Under the pieces are notes generated by a model that ran no database searches, was not told where the DNA came from, and was given only the letters and a program-made list of their open reading frames with translations. Positions 10,629 to 20,238 of a DNA stretch of 64,000 nucleotides are shown piece by piece. Source of the DNA: Cristatella mucedo (lineage: Eukaryota > Bryozoa > Phylactolaemata > Cristatellidae). The position numbers and the translations under genes were made by a program. Every line of letters starts with the position of its first letter. The stretch's first letter is position 1. The stretch is from positions 783,501 through 847,500 of the forward strand of contig WPIO01000144.1 in NCBI GenBank assembly GCA_009760855.2. Reading direction: 5' to 3'.

Positions 10629-12017
10629 CACTAGAAGCTCTAATTTATTATGATGATTATTATTATTATGATTATTGTGATATTATTATGCACTCTGCTC
10701 TACTATTCGGCTACTATATACTCGCATAACTTCACTGTAATGTTTAAAGCCCACAGTTTCTATCAATATTTTGGACTTTGAATAGAAAGTAGTCTTAACA
10801 GCTCAAACAAACGAGTGCTCTGCTGGTAGCGAGAATGATCCAGGATCGTTCGCGATTTCAGTGAGGCTGTGAGCGGGCGATTAAGACTTGGAAACCGCAT
10901 GTCTCGAACGTTGGACGCCGAACTCGTGAGCTGAGGTATTGTAGAAAGCACTAAAGTGCGTCGTAATCATCTGAAATAACAATGAGCTAGTTGCACATTG
11001 ATAACAGCGACTGGGCATGCCAGGTGCATAGAAGCCCCAGCATTAATTGTGCGAAGCCTAGAAATGCTGTTATTGTAGCAGTCCCGGCGCTAAGCCGGAT
11101 TTTTAAATCCGTCTTTCAGTAGAGTTAAAAAACCTCCACTGAGCTTTATCAGCATCATCGATCGCTAGAATTGAAAGTTCTATCATAAACTTTTATAAAT
11201 CCTTACCTTTATCTACGTCGAGCGGACAAGTACGCAGCAGTCATTAAAAATACAGTGAGCTAATTGTATGGTGACCATAGTGACTGGGCATGCCGGCTGC
11301 TTAGGAGCATTAGTACGAAGCCCAGAAATGTGGTTTGGTCACGCCCACAATGCTACTCCGCCCCAACCGGACTCACCCTACTTCGCCCGGCCAACGGGCG
11401 CTCTGCGTACTGCCTCATTAGGCGCTGCAGTTGGACAGTATCGGCCGACTAAGCTGAATTTGATTGCAAGGGGTCAGCTGCGGTCGCGCGACCCGCTAGT
11501 CCTGCAGTGAAGAACTTTGTGCCTGTGAGTCATCCTATACGCTATCCACTGTATGGCTCGCTCTCTACCTTTTCTATTACTCTCTTGTACTGCCGCTCTT
11601 GAGCTGCTTCCGCGACGGCTACCGCTACGTCCGTATGTACACGAATGTACGCCCGTTCGCTTGCGCAGCCTGCATGCGCTACAATACAGCCGTTGTCGTC
11701 AGTCCAACGACAACAGCTAGCTTGTGGGGCGGCGGCGGTCATCTCCTTTGTACCGCCATCGCGTGCCTGGAGCCGCTACAAACTCGCCGTTCGGACGCGA
11801 GCGTTCACGAACATTTGCTGCCATTGCCAGCTCGAAGCAGCTCAGCTGCCAGCTGCGTGGGTGTTTTAGTAGCATCTTCAGAAAGTTAGGCATCGAAGCG
11901 GAAGCTGATCGTTGCTGGCCAAGGAAATGTCACGTGGCCTCTACAAACATTTCCAGTGCTCATTTATGCACCCCGAGAAACTGATACGGCGTCGTATGCA
12001 CGGAGCCGGCTCACTTT
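10629..12017. other. No gene recognised
   Basis: AT-rich simple sequence near 10650-10690, then unique sequence that becomes GC-rich at 11300-11900. Several overlapping open frames of 60-96 codons occur in the GC-rich part on both strands, as expected from base composition. None resembles a known protein. Confidence 0.4.
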
Positions 12018-12021
12018 CCGC

Positions 12022-12172
12022 TTTATATATAATTCATTTGTATAGCGCCCCAAGAGAGCTTGATCTCTATTCAGGCGCTTCACATATGCCTCGGGGCTCG
12101 AGCCCACGACCTCAGTCAGACCTGGGGTCGGGGCGAGAGCACCTTAACCGCTTGACCAAACCAGCTCGGTAC
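12022..12172 (-). mobile_element. SINE-2
   Basis: Reverse complement of a well-preserved copy: the tail at ATATAATTCATTTGTATAGC, the hairpin arms GCGCCCCAAGAGAGC and TTCAGGCGC, the B box GGGGCTCGAGCCCACGACC, and the A-box side GGTTTGGTCAAGCGGTTAAG. It shows that the family 3' end is GGGGCGCTATACAAATGAAT before the AT run. Confidence 0.9.
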
Positions 12173-12229
12173 TTTGGGCACAGTGCTCATAGCTGACTGA
12201 TAAACAAAATCACCGGTATGTGATATAAA

Positions 12230-12440
12230 TATGTATCCTTAAATAAGTACACTTGGACGCATCTTTCTATCATAAGGCTTAGGATTTTAGGTGTGGTGTT
12301 AAGTGGTTGTAATAATTTGTTTAGAGGTTTAGGATTTAGTAGTTTGATTACATTTCTTTGGGTATGAGGTCTTGAGTTTAAGGTATTAGTGGTAAGGTTT
12401 GGACTTAACGGTTAGGTTTTATAGAGAAAGTTAGATGGCT
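12230..12440 (+). other. G/T-rich asymmetric tract
   Basis: The plus strand is strongly depleted in C, with irregularly spaced TTAGG, GGTTTAGG and GGTTAGG words. It resembles a degenerate telomere-like or transcription-skewed tract, but there is no regular unit. A similar C-poor stretch lies at 21370-21475. Confidence 0.35.
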
Positions 12441-12699
12441 AGTAGTGGCCACGCAAAACTTTTGAAAACATGGCAATTACACACAGAATACTTTTACTTA
12501 CAGTCACTTCAATATTAAGTACGTTGTTGTATTGGCTAACGGTTGTATTCAGTATCCTTCTTTAGCTAGAAGTAGTTATCCCAAAGATGAAAAATTCTAA
12601 ACGGAGTATCTTGATTTCACGCATTTCAGGAAACAATTCCTTGGTCTTAATGAAGTAAACCCAGCCTGTTGGCGTTACTTATCCTGAATGGCAAACAAT

Positions 12700-12990
12700 G
12701 TATTGTAATGTAATGTAATGTATCTCCGTCAGTAACTCCACAAAGTCATAAAGACCATGTGGGTGTTTTACGCAGGAGAGTTTTGTATAGCCCACTCACA
12801 GCCTAAGCGGCTTTCGGTACGCATTCGGTAGCCAACAGACTTCGTCTCACGCAACAAAGAGAAAGTGGGAAGCATAGCAGAGTCAGGAGAACAGTTGAGG
12901 TAGTGAGTAGCATAGAAGTAGCAGTTCAGGACCGCTGAAAAAGATGAGCCATAGTCGGCAGCAGGAGAGTAGTTGTCGTTGCGTAAGAAT
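12700..12990 (-). mobile_element. LINE-B 3' fragment
   Basis: Tail of AATGT units (ACATT on the element's strand), then the antisense of the 3' UTR and the last codons of the ORF. It matches the end of the long LINE-B at 61000-61220 closely. It is truncated inside the C-terminal region and abuts a LINE-A fragment in the opposite orientation. Confidence 0.9.
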
Positions 12991-12991
12991 T

Positions 12992-13778
12992 CAATTCATG
13001 TAATTGACTTACAATGCGATGATCAAACTTTAAGAAATACTACTAGACTTGATGTGGGCATTGAGTTCGATGAAATTACTGACTTAACTTCTGTCACTCA
13101 CTGCTTACTAGATTACCGGCATGTTCAATCAGGTGCTTACAGCTCGTGCAAAACTCTGCAGCTAGGTTTGCCAGTCGTGAGCGTCGCAGTTGCCACATTA
13201 CACCACTTCTCGCCGACCTGCACAGGCTACCAGTCAAGCAGAGAATCAAATTCTAGGTTTTGTCGCTCACTTTCAGGTCACTTCATTCTTTGGCTCCAGT
13301 CTATCTCACAGATCTGCTCCTCACCATGCCAGGCACCGTATCACCAGCTTTTCGGAGTCCAACAGTTTACCAATACCTCGTACAAACCTTAAATTCTTTA
13401 GAGACGGTGCATTTAGCTTGCATGCTCCCAAAGCCTGGAACTCACTCCCGACTTGCGTCACTACATCCCCTGACCTGACCACATTAAAAAAATACTTAAA
13501 AACACAGCTATTTAAGATAGCATTTAGTGGGTCCCTGTGATTCGTCCTTGATGTGCTTATGCGTGCTGACACTGTGCATGCTGCCACTAACCACATTTGC
13601 ATGCTGACCCTGTGCATGTCACCTCTAACCATGTAATTCATGTTGTTTATCGAGCATGACATTACTCACCCTTCAGTTGCGTTTCCCTTTGCAGCAAATG
13701 TAAAGCGTCTAGAAGGAGATTGATTTCTCTGAGGGCGCTTTATCAAGTGCACTATTTTTATTTTGCATTATTATTATT
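12992..13778 (+). mobile_element. LINE-A 3' fragment with ORF remnants
   Basis: Covers the C-terminal third of the reverse transcriptase protein, the 3' UTR, the hairpin (AAAGCGTCTAGAAGGAGATT ... GAGGGCGCTTT) and an ATT-rich tail. The coding part is broken: the expected LQLVQNSAARL and LADLHWLPVKQRI segments fall in different frames. The first 100 bases are badly diverged. Confidence 0.88.
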
Positions 13779-14045
13779 CCCCCAGCGGCTGCTGCTGTTG
13801 CTGCTGGCCCGAACAATAAATCTCCTGCTGCTGCTGCCTTTCGATTGACAACAATCAAGGTACAGTACTTGACGATTTGTGAGAACACAGCTGACCTGAC
13901 TTCTTATGGCAAAGGATCACAGTTTACGAGCATGAAAAATCCTGGGTATATAATAATACTGATGCTGAATAAAATAAAATTTTAGCCTGAATACCAATTG
14001 AAAAACTTGATTTCGTACAAGGTTCAAAAGAATTAAAAACATTCA

Positions 14046-14768
14046 ATGGCCTTGAACTTTGGTAGCTCAGAGGTGTTTTCGGTTCTCGAAAACGAGATGA
14101 TAGATGACGATCAAATTACTGGAGATGTCGAAATAATGGCAATGCGCAAACTAAAGAAATACATTACAAAAAATTCTAGTAAGAAGTTTCCGCCGGATGT
14201 TTGTTGGCAAAGTATTTGAGGCTATTGCTGGAAAACTCATAGAAACGAAATTTAGTGTTAAGCTAGAAAATGCAAATGATTGCTCTAGCCGCGATGGAGT
14301 TTACAGGAATTCTTCTGGGGGAATAATTGAAAATACAACTTTAATAGAGATAAAATGGCTTTGGAGCAGAACTATAGAAGAAGGAGTTTTACCAAAGCAG
14401 TATCACGAGCAGTTTTTGCTTGCTTTGCATTTTTTAGGACGAGAAGAATTTCTTTACTCCGAACTTAAATTGTGTGTGCCTGGCTTAAACTATAAAGAGG
14501 CACCCGTTGATTGCATTGCAGTAGGAAATGTTAGCATTCCTATAAGGCATGTTTTTTATATGCCTTTAAGAAACTCTATGTTTATGTTTTTGTTGGCAAA
14601 TGAGAAATACTTAGACTTAGAGCTTGCTTAATCAGCCAATACGGAAGATTTAATGACAAAGTTAATCCCGGATTTGATATAAAGTATTACATTAGAAGAT
14701 CGCTGATGCAAATCAAAGAAGAGCCTAATCCTGATAGATTTTCTAGAATTGTTCCTCTTGTGCGTTAA
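14046..14768 (+). pseudogene. Decayed gene of the AT-rich island, unknown
   Basis: Begins at an ATG (MALNFGSSEV) and stays open for about 57 codons. It shifts frame near 14195 into a 144-codon open stretch ending at 14631 (contains LIEIKWLWSRTIEEG and LPKQYHEQFLLALHF). A further shift near 14630 leads to a third open piece (NPGFDIKYYIRRSLMQIK) that ends near 14768. The three pieces have the same AT-rich codon use and could be one gene with two frameshifts, or two adjacent genes. I do not recognise the family. Confidence 0.45.
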
Positions 14769-14808
14769 GTGTTTGACAGGCCAAAAGTTTTAATAGCTAA
14801 TTATATAG

Positions 14809-15419
14809 ATGAATCGCAAAGTTGATATTAGTGGCTGTGTTAAAAACTTAAATTGGTATTTATTGTCTGATTTTGATGCAAATGGGAACCGTTTATTAAA
14901 TTTAGGCGATCCTTTAAATCCAGCTGATGCTGTTACGAAATCTTATGCTGATTCTAATTTCTTAGTCATTGGAAATAGAAAAGTTTATTTCAAGGAAGTA
15001 CCAGCTAATAATCTTGGTCCTGGAGCTATTCCTACAGATGCTGTTAACATTAGCCAATTACGTAATTATTCTAATAAATCTGGTGACACAGTAGCAGGAG
15101 ATATTAACATGGATTGTTTTGCTATGACTTCGATTTATTGGAATGCAAGCAAAACTACACCGACTGTTCTCCTGATGACTTTTGAGTAACATAGGGAGGC
15201 CTAAAGCGTGTTGTGATGTTGAATGGCAGTCCTGCAACAACTTCTTTGAATATGAATGGAAATTCTATCATTAATGTTGCTGATCCTCTTAATGCTAGTG
15301 ACTCAGCCACGAAGGGCTATGCTGATAAAACAATAAAGAATACAGATGTGATTCAAGTTTTATTTAATCCAAAGTCTATGAATTATATTATAAAAACTTT
15401 GCTTAATTATTCACGGTAA
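14809..15419 (+). pseudogene. Tail-fibre-like repeat protein, frameshifted
   Basis: Two clear copies of a motif common in phage tail fibres and some large-virus structural proteins: NGNRLLNLGDPLNPADAV ending in TKSYAD at 14880-14952, and MNGNSIINVADPLNASDS ending in TKGYAD at 15252-15326. A weaker one lies between them (TDAVNISQL, then SGDTVAGDINM). The frame changes between 15189 and 15213, so the gene is broken. In known proteins such repeats form trimeric beta-structured fibres; a similar role here is inference. It starts 41 bases after the preceding remnant, on the same strand. Confidence 0.55.
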
Positions 15420-15464
15420 AAAAGTGCTTCGCCATCAATAATATTAAGTGTTCTGGTTGTTGGT

Positions 15465-15704
15465 TTGTCTAATAGTGTATTCCTAAGGCCGGGTTCAGAC
15501 ACTTTTGTTTTTTCTTGTGAAGTACGAGCAATGAATACTGTAATGACAGGTACAGATCTTAAATATTACTCATTTTCTAATAGATTTCCAGCTGACTATT
15601 ATTTCATCCATGATCTAGAAAATTTCAGAGTCAATCTTTTGATCAGCTATGTATGTACTCACGTGAATAATAAAGATGAAACAGTAATACTACTAGTTCT
15701 TTGA
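15465..15704 (+). CDS. Small open frame in the AT-rich island, unknown
   Basis: A 79-codon frame that includes the stretch VFLRPGSDTFVFSCEV, in the same strand and style as the preceding remnants. The frame is open further upstream with no in-frame break to about 15427. No family is recognised. It could be the end of the same transcript unit as the tail-fibre-like protein. Confidence 0.35.
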   Translation: MSNSVFLRPGSDTFVFSCEVRAMNTVMTGTDLKYYSFSNRFPADYYFIHDLENFRVNLLISYVCTHVNNKDETVILLVL

Positions 15705-15787
15705 GTTTTTTTGCTTGGCGCAAGCCTTTAATTTCAGGAAATAGTTTTGCAATATAGAATATTGTTTCGTAAGCAGCACGCTAATAC

Positions 15788-16412
15788 TATAATAATAATA
15801 ATAATAATGATAATAATGCACTTGATAAAGCACCCTCAGATAAATTAATCTCTTTCTAGGAGCTTTACATTTGCTGCAAAGAGAAATGCAATTGAATGGT
15901 GAGTAAAATCATGCTTGATAAACAAACAAAATGAATAACATGGTTAGGGGTGACATGCACATAGCCAGCATGCAAATGTGGTTAGTGGCAGCAAGCACAG
16001 TGTCAGCATGCATAAGCACATCAAGGACGAATCACAGGGACCCACTAAATGCTGTCCTAAATAGGTATGTTTTTAAATTCTTTTTAAATGTGGTCAGGTC
16101 AGAGGATGTTCTGACGAAAGTCGGGAGGGAGTTCCAGGCTTTGGGAGCATACGAACTAAATGCACGATCTCCAAAGGATTTGAGGTTTGTACGGGCATTT
16201 TTAGACTGATGGATTCCGAAAAGCGGGTGGTACGATGCTTGGCCTGATGGGGGAGTATTTCTGAGAGATAGGCTGGAGCCAAAGAACGAAGTGACTTAAA
16301 AGTGAGCGACAAAACCTAGAATTTGATTCTCTGCTTGACTGGTAGCCAGTGCAGGTCGGCGAGAAGTGGTGTAATGTGGCAACTGCAACGCTAACGACAG
16401 ACAAGCCAACAT
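15788..16412 (-). mobile_element. LINE-A 3' fragment inside the AT-rich island
   Basis: (TAA)n tail, hairpin, full 3' UTR and the antisense of the last roughly 90 codons (RAFSSYAPKAW region, then LADLHWLPV region), with a few indels. It interrupts the AT-rich island, so it inserted after that element arrived. Confidence 0.9.
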
Positions 16413-16735
16413 ATCGGAGCATCTTTTTTAAGGTGCCTTTTTGCTAGACAATATATCTTTGTCTGCTTTTGTTATGTAAACTGGTTTCTTGAATAGTGGC
16501 AATCAGCAAAAATTATTATTTTGGTTATACTCAGAATTCCGGAATCAGATTCACTTTTAGTACTATCTTTGTCACAGATATCACATCGTAATTCATCTTT
16601 TAACTTTTCCTTCCTTTAATTCTTTACACTTTGGACGATTTGTCTCCAAGATAATCTTTTTCTGATAAAGTGTGAGAAACATTTTTACAAAGTATTTCCA
16701 TTTCCTTTAGAATGTCATTTTTAACTTTAAAGTAG
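16413..16735 (-). pseudogene. Remnant of the AT-rich island with a zinc-knuckle-like motif
   Basis: AT-rich sequence. On the minus strand, broken open stretches include KNDILKEMEILCKN and DELRCDICDKDSTKSES. The CDIC motif suggests a zinc-binding finger, but only one Cys pair is visible. No family assignment is possible. Confidence 0.3.
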
Positions 16736-16845
16736 AGAAAGCATGAAGGTAAGTACGATCTGGATTCTGATATAAGTCAATTATTCAAACCGAGACCAAA
16801 AGTAATTTCTCGTGGTTTCTTTGGCACAGTTGTGCCTAATGAAGT

Positions 16846-17676
16846 GTGCCTAATCAAGCAGATATTACCTCAAATTCTCTCAACTCACTTGCTGCATGCA
16901 TTGATGACATCCGATCATGGATGGCAGCAAATTTTCTAAAACTAAACGATGATAAAACTAACTTACTAGTTATGGGCAAACCTAGTGTTATTCAGAAATT
17001 GGAAAGGCTGACTTTCAAAATTGGCTCTGCCAGCATTTCTCCAGTTGAATCAGCTCGAAATCTAAATGTCATATTCCAAAGCGACCTCTCGTTAGACGAC
17101 CACATCAGCTCCACAGTCAAATCAGCCTATTTTATGCTTCATAACATTGCTAAAATTAGGGCTTGTTTAGATAAGGATACCACGTCCAAGTTGGTCCATG
17201 CATTCGTGACATCTCGTCTCGACTTCTGCAACTCACTGCTTACTGGCCTACCAGCATGTGCGATCAGGCGATTGCAGCTGGTGCAAAACTCTGCAGCTAG
17301 GCTTGTCTGTCGCGAGCGTCGCAGTTGCCACATTACTCCACTTCTCGCCGACCTGCACTGGCTACCAGTCAAGCAACGGATTGACTTCAAGGTTTTGTCG
17401 CTCACTTTTAGGTCTCTTCATTCTATGGCTCCAGCTTATCTTTCAGATATACTACCCCATCAGGCCAAGCATCGTACCACTCGCTTTTTGGAATCCAACA
17501 GCCTAGAAATACCTCGTACAAACCTTAAATCCTTTGGAGACCGTGCATTTAGCTCGTATGCTCCCAAAGCCTGGAACTCCCTCCCGACCTGCATCAGAAC
17601 ATCCCCTGACCTGACCACATTGAAAAGAAACTTGAAAACACACCTATTTAGGACAGCATTTAGTGGGTCCCTGTGA
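16846..17676 (+). CDS. LINE-A reverse transcriptase C-terminal part (truncated)
   Basis: 276 codons. The first few residues (MPNQADI) come from the interrupted integrase, not from the LINE. From NSLNSLAACIDD on it is the region after the catalytic YADD box: thumb motif LKLNDDKTNLLVMG, then the long C-terminal domain typical of CR1/L2-clade LINEs. The endonuclease and the reverse transcriptase active site are absent, so the product could not support retrotransposition. Confidence 0.8.
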   Translation: MPNQADITSNSLNSLAACIDDIRSWMAANFLKLNDDKTNLLVMGKPSVIQKLERLTFKIGSASISPVESARNLNVIFQSDLSLDDHISSTVKSAYFMLHNIAKIRACLDKDTTSKLVHAFVTSRLDFCNSLLTGLPACAIRRLQLVQNSAARLVCRERRSCHITPLLADLHWLPVKQRIDFKVLSLTFRSLHSMAPAYLSDILPHQAKHRTTRFLESNSLEIPRTNLKSFGDRAFSSYAPKAWNSLPTCIRTSPDLTTLKRNLKTHLFRTAFSGSL

Positions 17677-17912
17677 TTCGTCCTTGATGTGCTTATGGGT
17701 GCTGACACTGTGCATGCTGCCACTAACCACATTTGCATGCTGACCCTGTGCATGTCACCCCTAACCATATTGTTCATTTTGTTTGTTTTTCAAGCATGAT
17801 TTTACTTACTATTCTATTGCGTATCACTTTGCAGCAAATGTAAAGCGCCTAGAAAGAGATTAAGTTATCTGAGGGCGCTTTATCAAGTGCAATATTATTA
17901 TTATTATTATGT
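16868..17912 (+). mobile_element. LINE-A copy with long ORF remnant, inserted in integrase
   Basis: 5'-truncated copy beginning at the NSLNSLAACIDDI block just after the reverse transcriptase active-site region. It is open to the stop at 17676 and carries the C-terminal landmarks LQLVQNSAARLVCRERRSC, LADLHWLPVKQRIDFKVLS and SYAPKAWNSLPT. The 3' UTR, the hairpin (AAAGCGCCTAGAAAGAGATT ... GAGGGCGCTTT) and an ATT tail follow. The uninterrupted reading frame suggests a relatively young copy. Integrase sequence flanks both sides. Confidence 0.92.
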
Positions 17913-18682
17913 CTGTGCCAACTGATTCGGTTTATAAATAAGCACTAAGTGTGATTGATGTAGCTAGGAAGTGTAAAGACTCAAGAGCACTTACAAAATT
18001 CTTAGAAAAAAGTAACTAAAGCTATAATTGACATTTACTTAAAAAGTGATTTAGAATAGCCGAAAAAGATAACAGTAAATCCAGGATTTGAGTTCACAGG
18101 AGATTTCAAGAAATATGTGAATAAGCGTGGAACACGTGTGATAGAAGCGACTGGCAAGAAAAGTGTTGCGTTAGTCGAAAGAATGAATCGAAGAATAGCA
18201 GAAAGATCTTTAAATGCTCATTATGAAAAGAAATTAGACAGACTGAACAAAGGAGATCAAACTAGAAGCAAAGAATGGATTAAGAATCTACCTACTTTTC
18301 TAGATTACCTAAACAGTAACATTACAAGAACAACAGTATAATAAAACCGACAGAATAACCGACTAAAGGTCTAAAAATAAAGAAATAGTCAAACAAAAAA
18401 ACCGGAGTACCACAGAAAAATAAGAAAACAAGAAGAGTTATTAGAACTTAGAATACTGTAAGATATTTACTGGAGGCAGGTGAATGTGAAGATGAAAAAC
18501 GAAGAAGAGCTAAAGATCCAATAAGGAGTTGAACAAAACATACGATTTTTAGAATACTAGTAATGAAAGACCAGCCAGTTATTTAGTTCATAAACGATAT
18601 AAATAGAAATTTTGTTAGAAAAGAATCGCAAGTTATTAAACTGTAGGACTTACTTTTGAGCAATTTCTATTTCATCGGTATC

Positions 18683-19009
18683 TTAAATGATATAATCGAA
18701 TTCTACTCTCGTTACGACTTTATCAGATAAAGCATCTGTTATCTTTGATATAAACTTTGCGTTTGCTTCAAGAGTTGATCTTTTGCGTTTTTTTATTTCA
18801 GCAAGAACACAGTCAATTGATAACAGCATTGTAGATACTGCTGCTAACAAAGGAACACAATTATAAAGATCGGGAACAGAAGTAGTATAAGTACTAGTAA
18901 TTGTTACTCCTAATGATTTGATAATGTTTACAAGTTTCAGAGCATATCTTATCATTGTTAGATTTTTTAGGCACAATCTGACTGGTGTATTCAAACCTTT
19001 GGTTGGCAT
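18683..19009 (-). CDS. Small protein of the AT-rich island, unknown
   Basis: 108 codons starting MPTKGLNTPVRL. The central stretch is hydrophobic (SVPDLYNCVPLLAAVSTMLL), possibly a membrane segment or buried helix. A Lys/Arg-rich turn (EIKKRKRSTLEAN) is followed by a helix-like C-terminus. It lies tail-to-tail with the integrase remnant. I do not recognise the family. Confidence 0.42.
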   Translation of the reverse strand: MPTKGLNTPVRLCLKNLTMIRYALKLVNIIKSLGVTITSTYTTSVPDLYNCVPLLAAVSTMLLSIDCVLAEIKKRKRSTLEANAKFISKITDALSDKVVTRVEFDYII

Positions 19010-19042
19010 ACTTTATTCGTAGGCACGACATTCGATATAAAT

Positions 19043-19264
19043 TTAGTAATCTTCGTAATCATATTCGCACTTGCGCTTTCTTCCTTCTCTATTTGGCCTT
19101 TCTTTTCTTTGCCTCTTATCTTCTTTAATACGCAGCCACACATTTTGCTTCTCTACAAGTAAATAAGAAAGATCTTTTGGTTTTTTTTGATATTGTGCTT
19201 TGCCTGTTTCTGTTTCTTGAGGCGTACAATAGCATCGGAATAAAGAAACACCATTTCTAGACAT
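19043..19264 (-). CDS. Small basic protein of the AT-rich island, unknown
   Basis: 73 codons, strongly charged (KEDKRQRKERPNREGRKRKC), ending in an acidic EYDYEDY. It lies 33 bases upstream of the preceding minus-strand gene and probably belongs to the same gene cluster. The family is unknown, and the low-complexity composition limits any prediction. Confidence 0.38.
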   Translation of the reverse strand: MSRNGVSLFRCYCTPQETETGKAQYQKKPKDLSYLLVEKQNVWLRIKEDKRQRKERPNREGRKRKCEYDYEDY

Positions 19265-19556
19265 TTGTTAAACTTGATACTTGATTTAAATTGTTTATTT
19301 TCCATATTAATAAAGTATAACTTGCCGTTAATTAAAAAAAGTCAAATAAAATGTGTTGGATATGTTCAATCTTTAAGTTTAATACAGCGGCTGTGATTTC
19401 ATTCTTTTCTGTGTGTTACTGTTTCTTTAAAATGTGATAAAGCAACGGCTTCTTTCGGCAACAGTATCCGGCATAGGAATTATTTCCGTTTTATAATATA
19501 GAAATTAATTGTTAAATATAAAGTACTTAATCTTTTTCTTTAAATAAAATTCCTCT

Positions 19557-19735
19557 CCTTCTGTGCTTTAGCATACATAAAATAAGAAACAGCTGTGTTA
19601 TACAAAGCATCTATTATACCATCTGGAATATTGGAGAAAGCGTATCTTCTTAATATGATTGAAAGTGTAACTATTGTTTCTGAGCACGGAAGAGTTATTT
19701 TTAGCTTTTTTCCTGCCCATTTTAAATTAGTTTAA
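19557..19735 (-). pseudogene. Open fragment of the AT-rich island, unknown
   Basis: An open minus frame without an obvious ATG. It reads WAGKKLKITLPCSETIVTL and ends PDGIIDALYNTAVSYFMYAK. The composition is protein-like and matches its neighbours. No family is recognised. Confidence 0.33.
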
Positions 19736-19779
19736 TTCTTTTCTTTTTCGTTTCCTTTCGCATGCTATTTTAACCCTGT

Positions 19780-20238
19780 TTAGTAAACTTTTAAGAGGCC
19801 CTTGGCATTTACGTATGTGCGAGGAAAAGGTATTTTTTTTAAATTAACATTACAACTTTCTTCATCTGCAAGTTCGAATCCTTCAGGCATTTCGAGAAGT
19901 AAATCTGTCCTATCTTGTATATCAGTGAGATTAGGATCAGGATTAATATTAAGTAAAATTGAAGATACCAAGTCAACCATTATTCCGTTAATATTTAACC
20001 AAAAATGAGTTGTGGCTAGCTCCCGGTCTGGTAATATGCTGGAACCTCTTTCAATTTTAACATTACATTCTCCTTTTAATAAATTTGTAGCAAGCAAACT
20101 AAAAACTAAACAAGTGCCATCAAATTTCCTACTAGTAAATTCTTCAATTACTTGTAGGATGCCTTCAATTTCCGAGTCCAATAAACGCATATTTAGAGCA
20201 TAATTAGTAATAAACCTCAATTTATATAAACCCCTCAA
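19780..20238 (-). CDS. Small protein with Cys-His-Asp arrangement
   Basis: 152 codons. Cys43 sits in FDGTCLVFS at the start of a helix-like stretch, His78 in TTHFWLNINGIMVDL, and Asp89 eleven residues later. This order and spacing recall transglutaminase-like or arylamine-acetyltransferase-like thiol folds. It does not match the adenovirus-type protease order. The frame is open upstream beyond the chosen ATG. It is the longest apparently intact gene of the island. The enzymatic role is inference from three residues. Confidence 0.45.
   Translation of the reverse strand: MRGLYKLRFITNYALNMRLLDSEIEGILQVIEEFTSRKFDGTCLVFSLLATNLLKGECNVKIERGSSILPDRELATTHFWLNINGIMVDLVSSILLNINPDPNLTDIQDRTDLLLEMPEGFELADEESCNVNLKKIPFPRTYVNAKGLLKVY

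Larger units (their letters stand above)
16736..18646 (+). pseudogene. DDE (rve) integrase, interrupted by LINE-A
   Basis: Retroviral-type integrase fold protein of the kind found in Polinton-like and related animal elements. The N-terminal piece at 16736-16866 reads LFKPRPKVISRGFFGTVVPN and then a QADI word matching the first catalytic-Asp region. A LINE-A copy lies at 16868-17912. The frame resumes at 17923 with VYK-stop-ALSVIDVA, then VNPGFEFTGDFKKYV near 18075-18120 (the expected Asp is Asn), then VERMNRRIAE with the catalytic Glu near 18172-18205. The C-terminal part at 18460-18646 (RYLLEAGECE, DEKRRRAKDPI, NFVRKESQV) resembles the SH3/chromo-like tail of these integrases and contains two in-frame stops. 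It is clearly dead. Confidence 0.72.
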
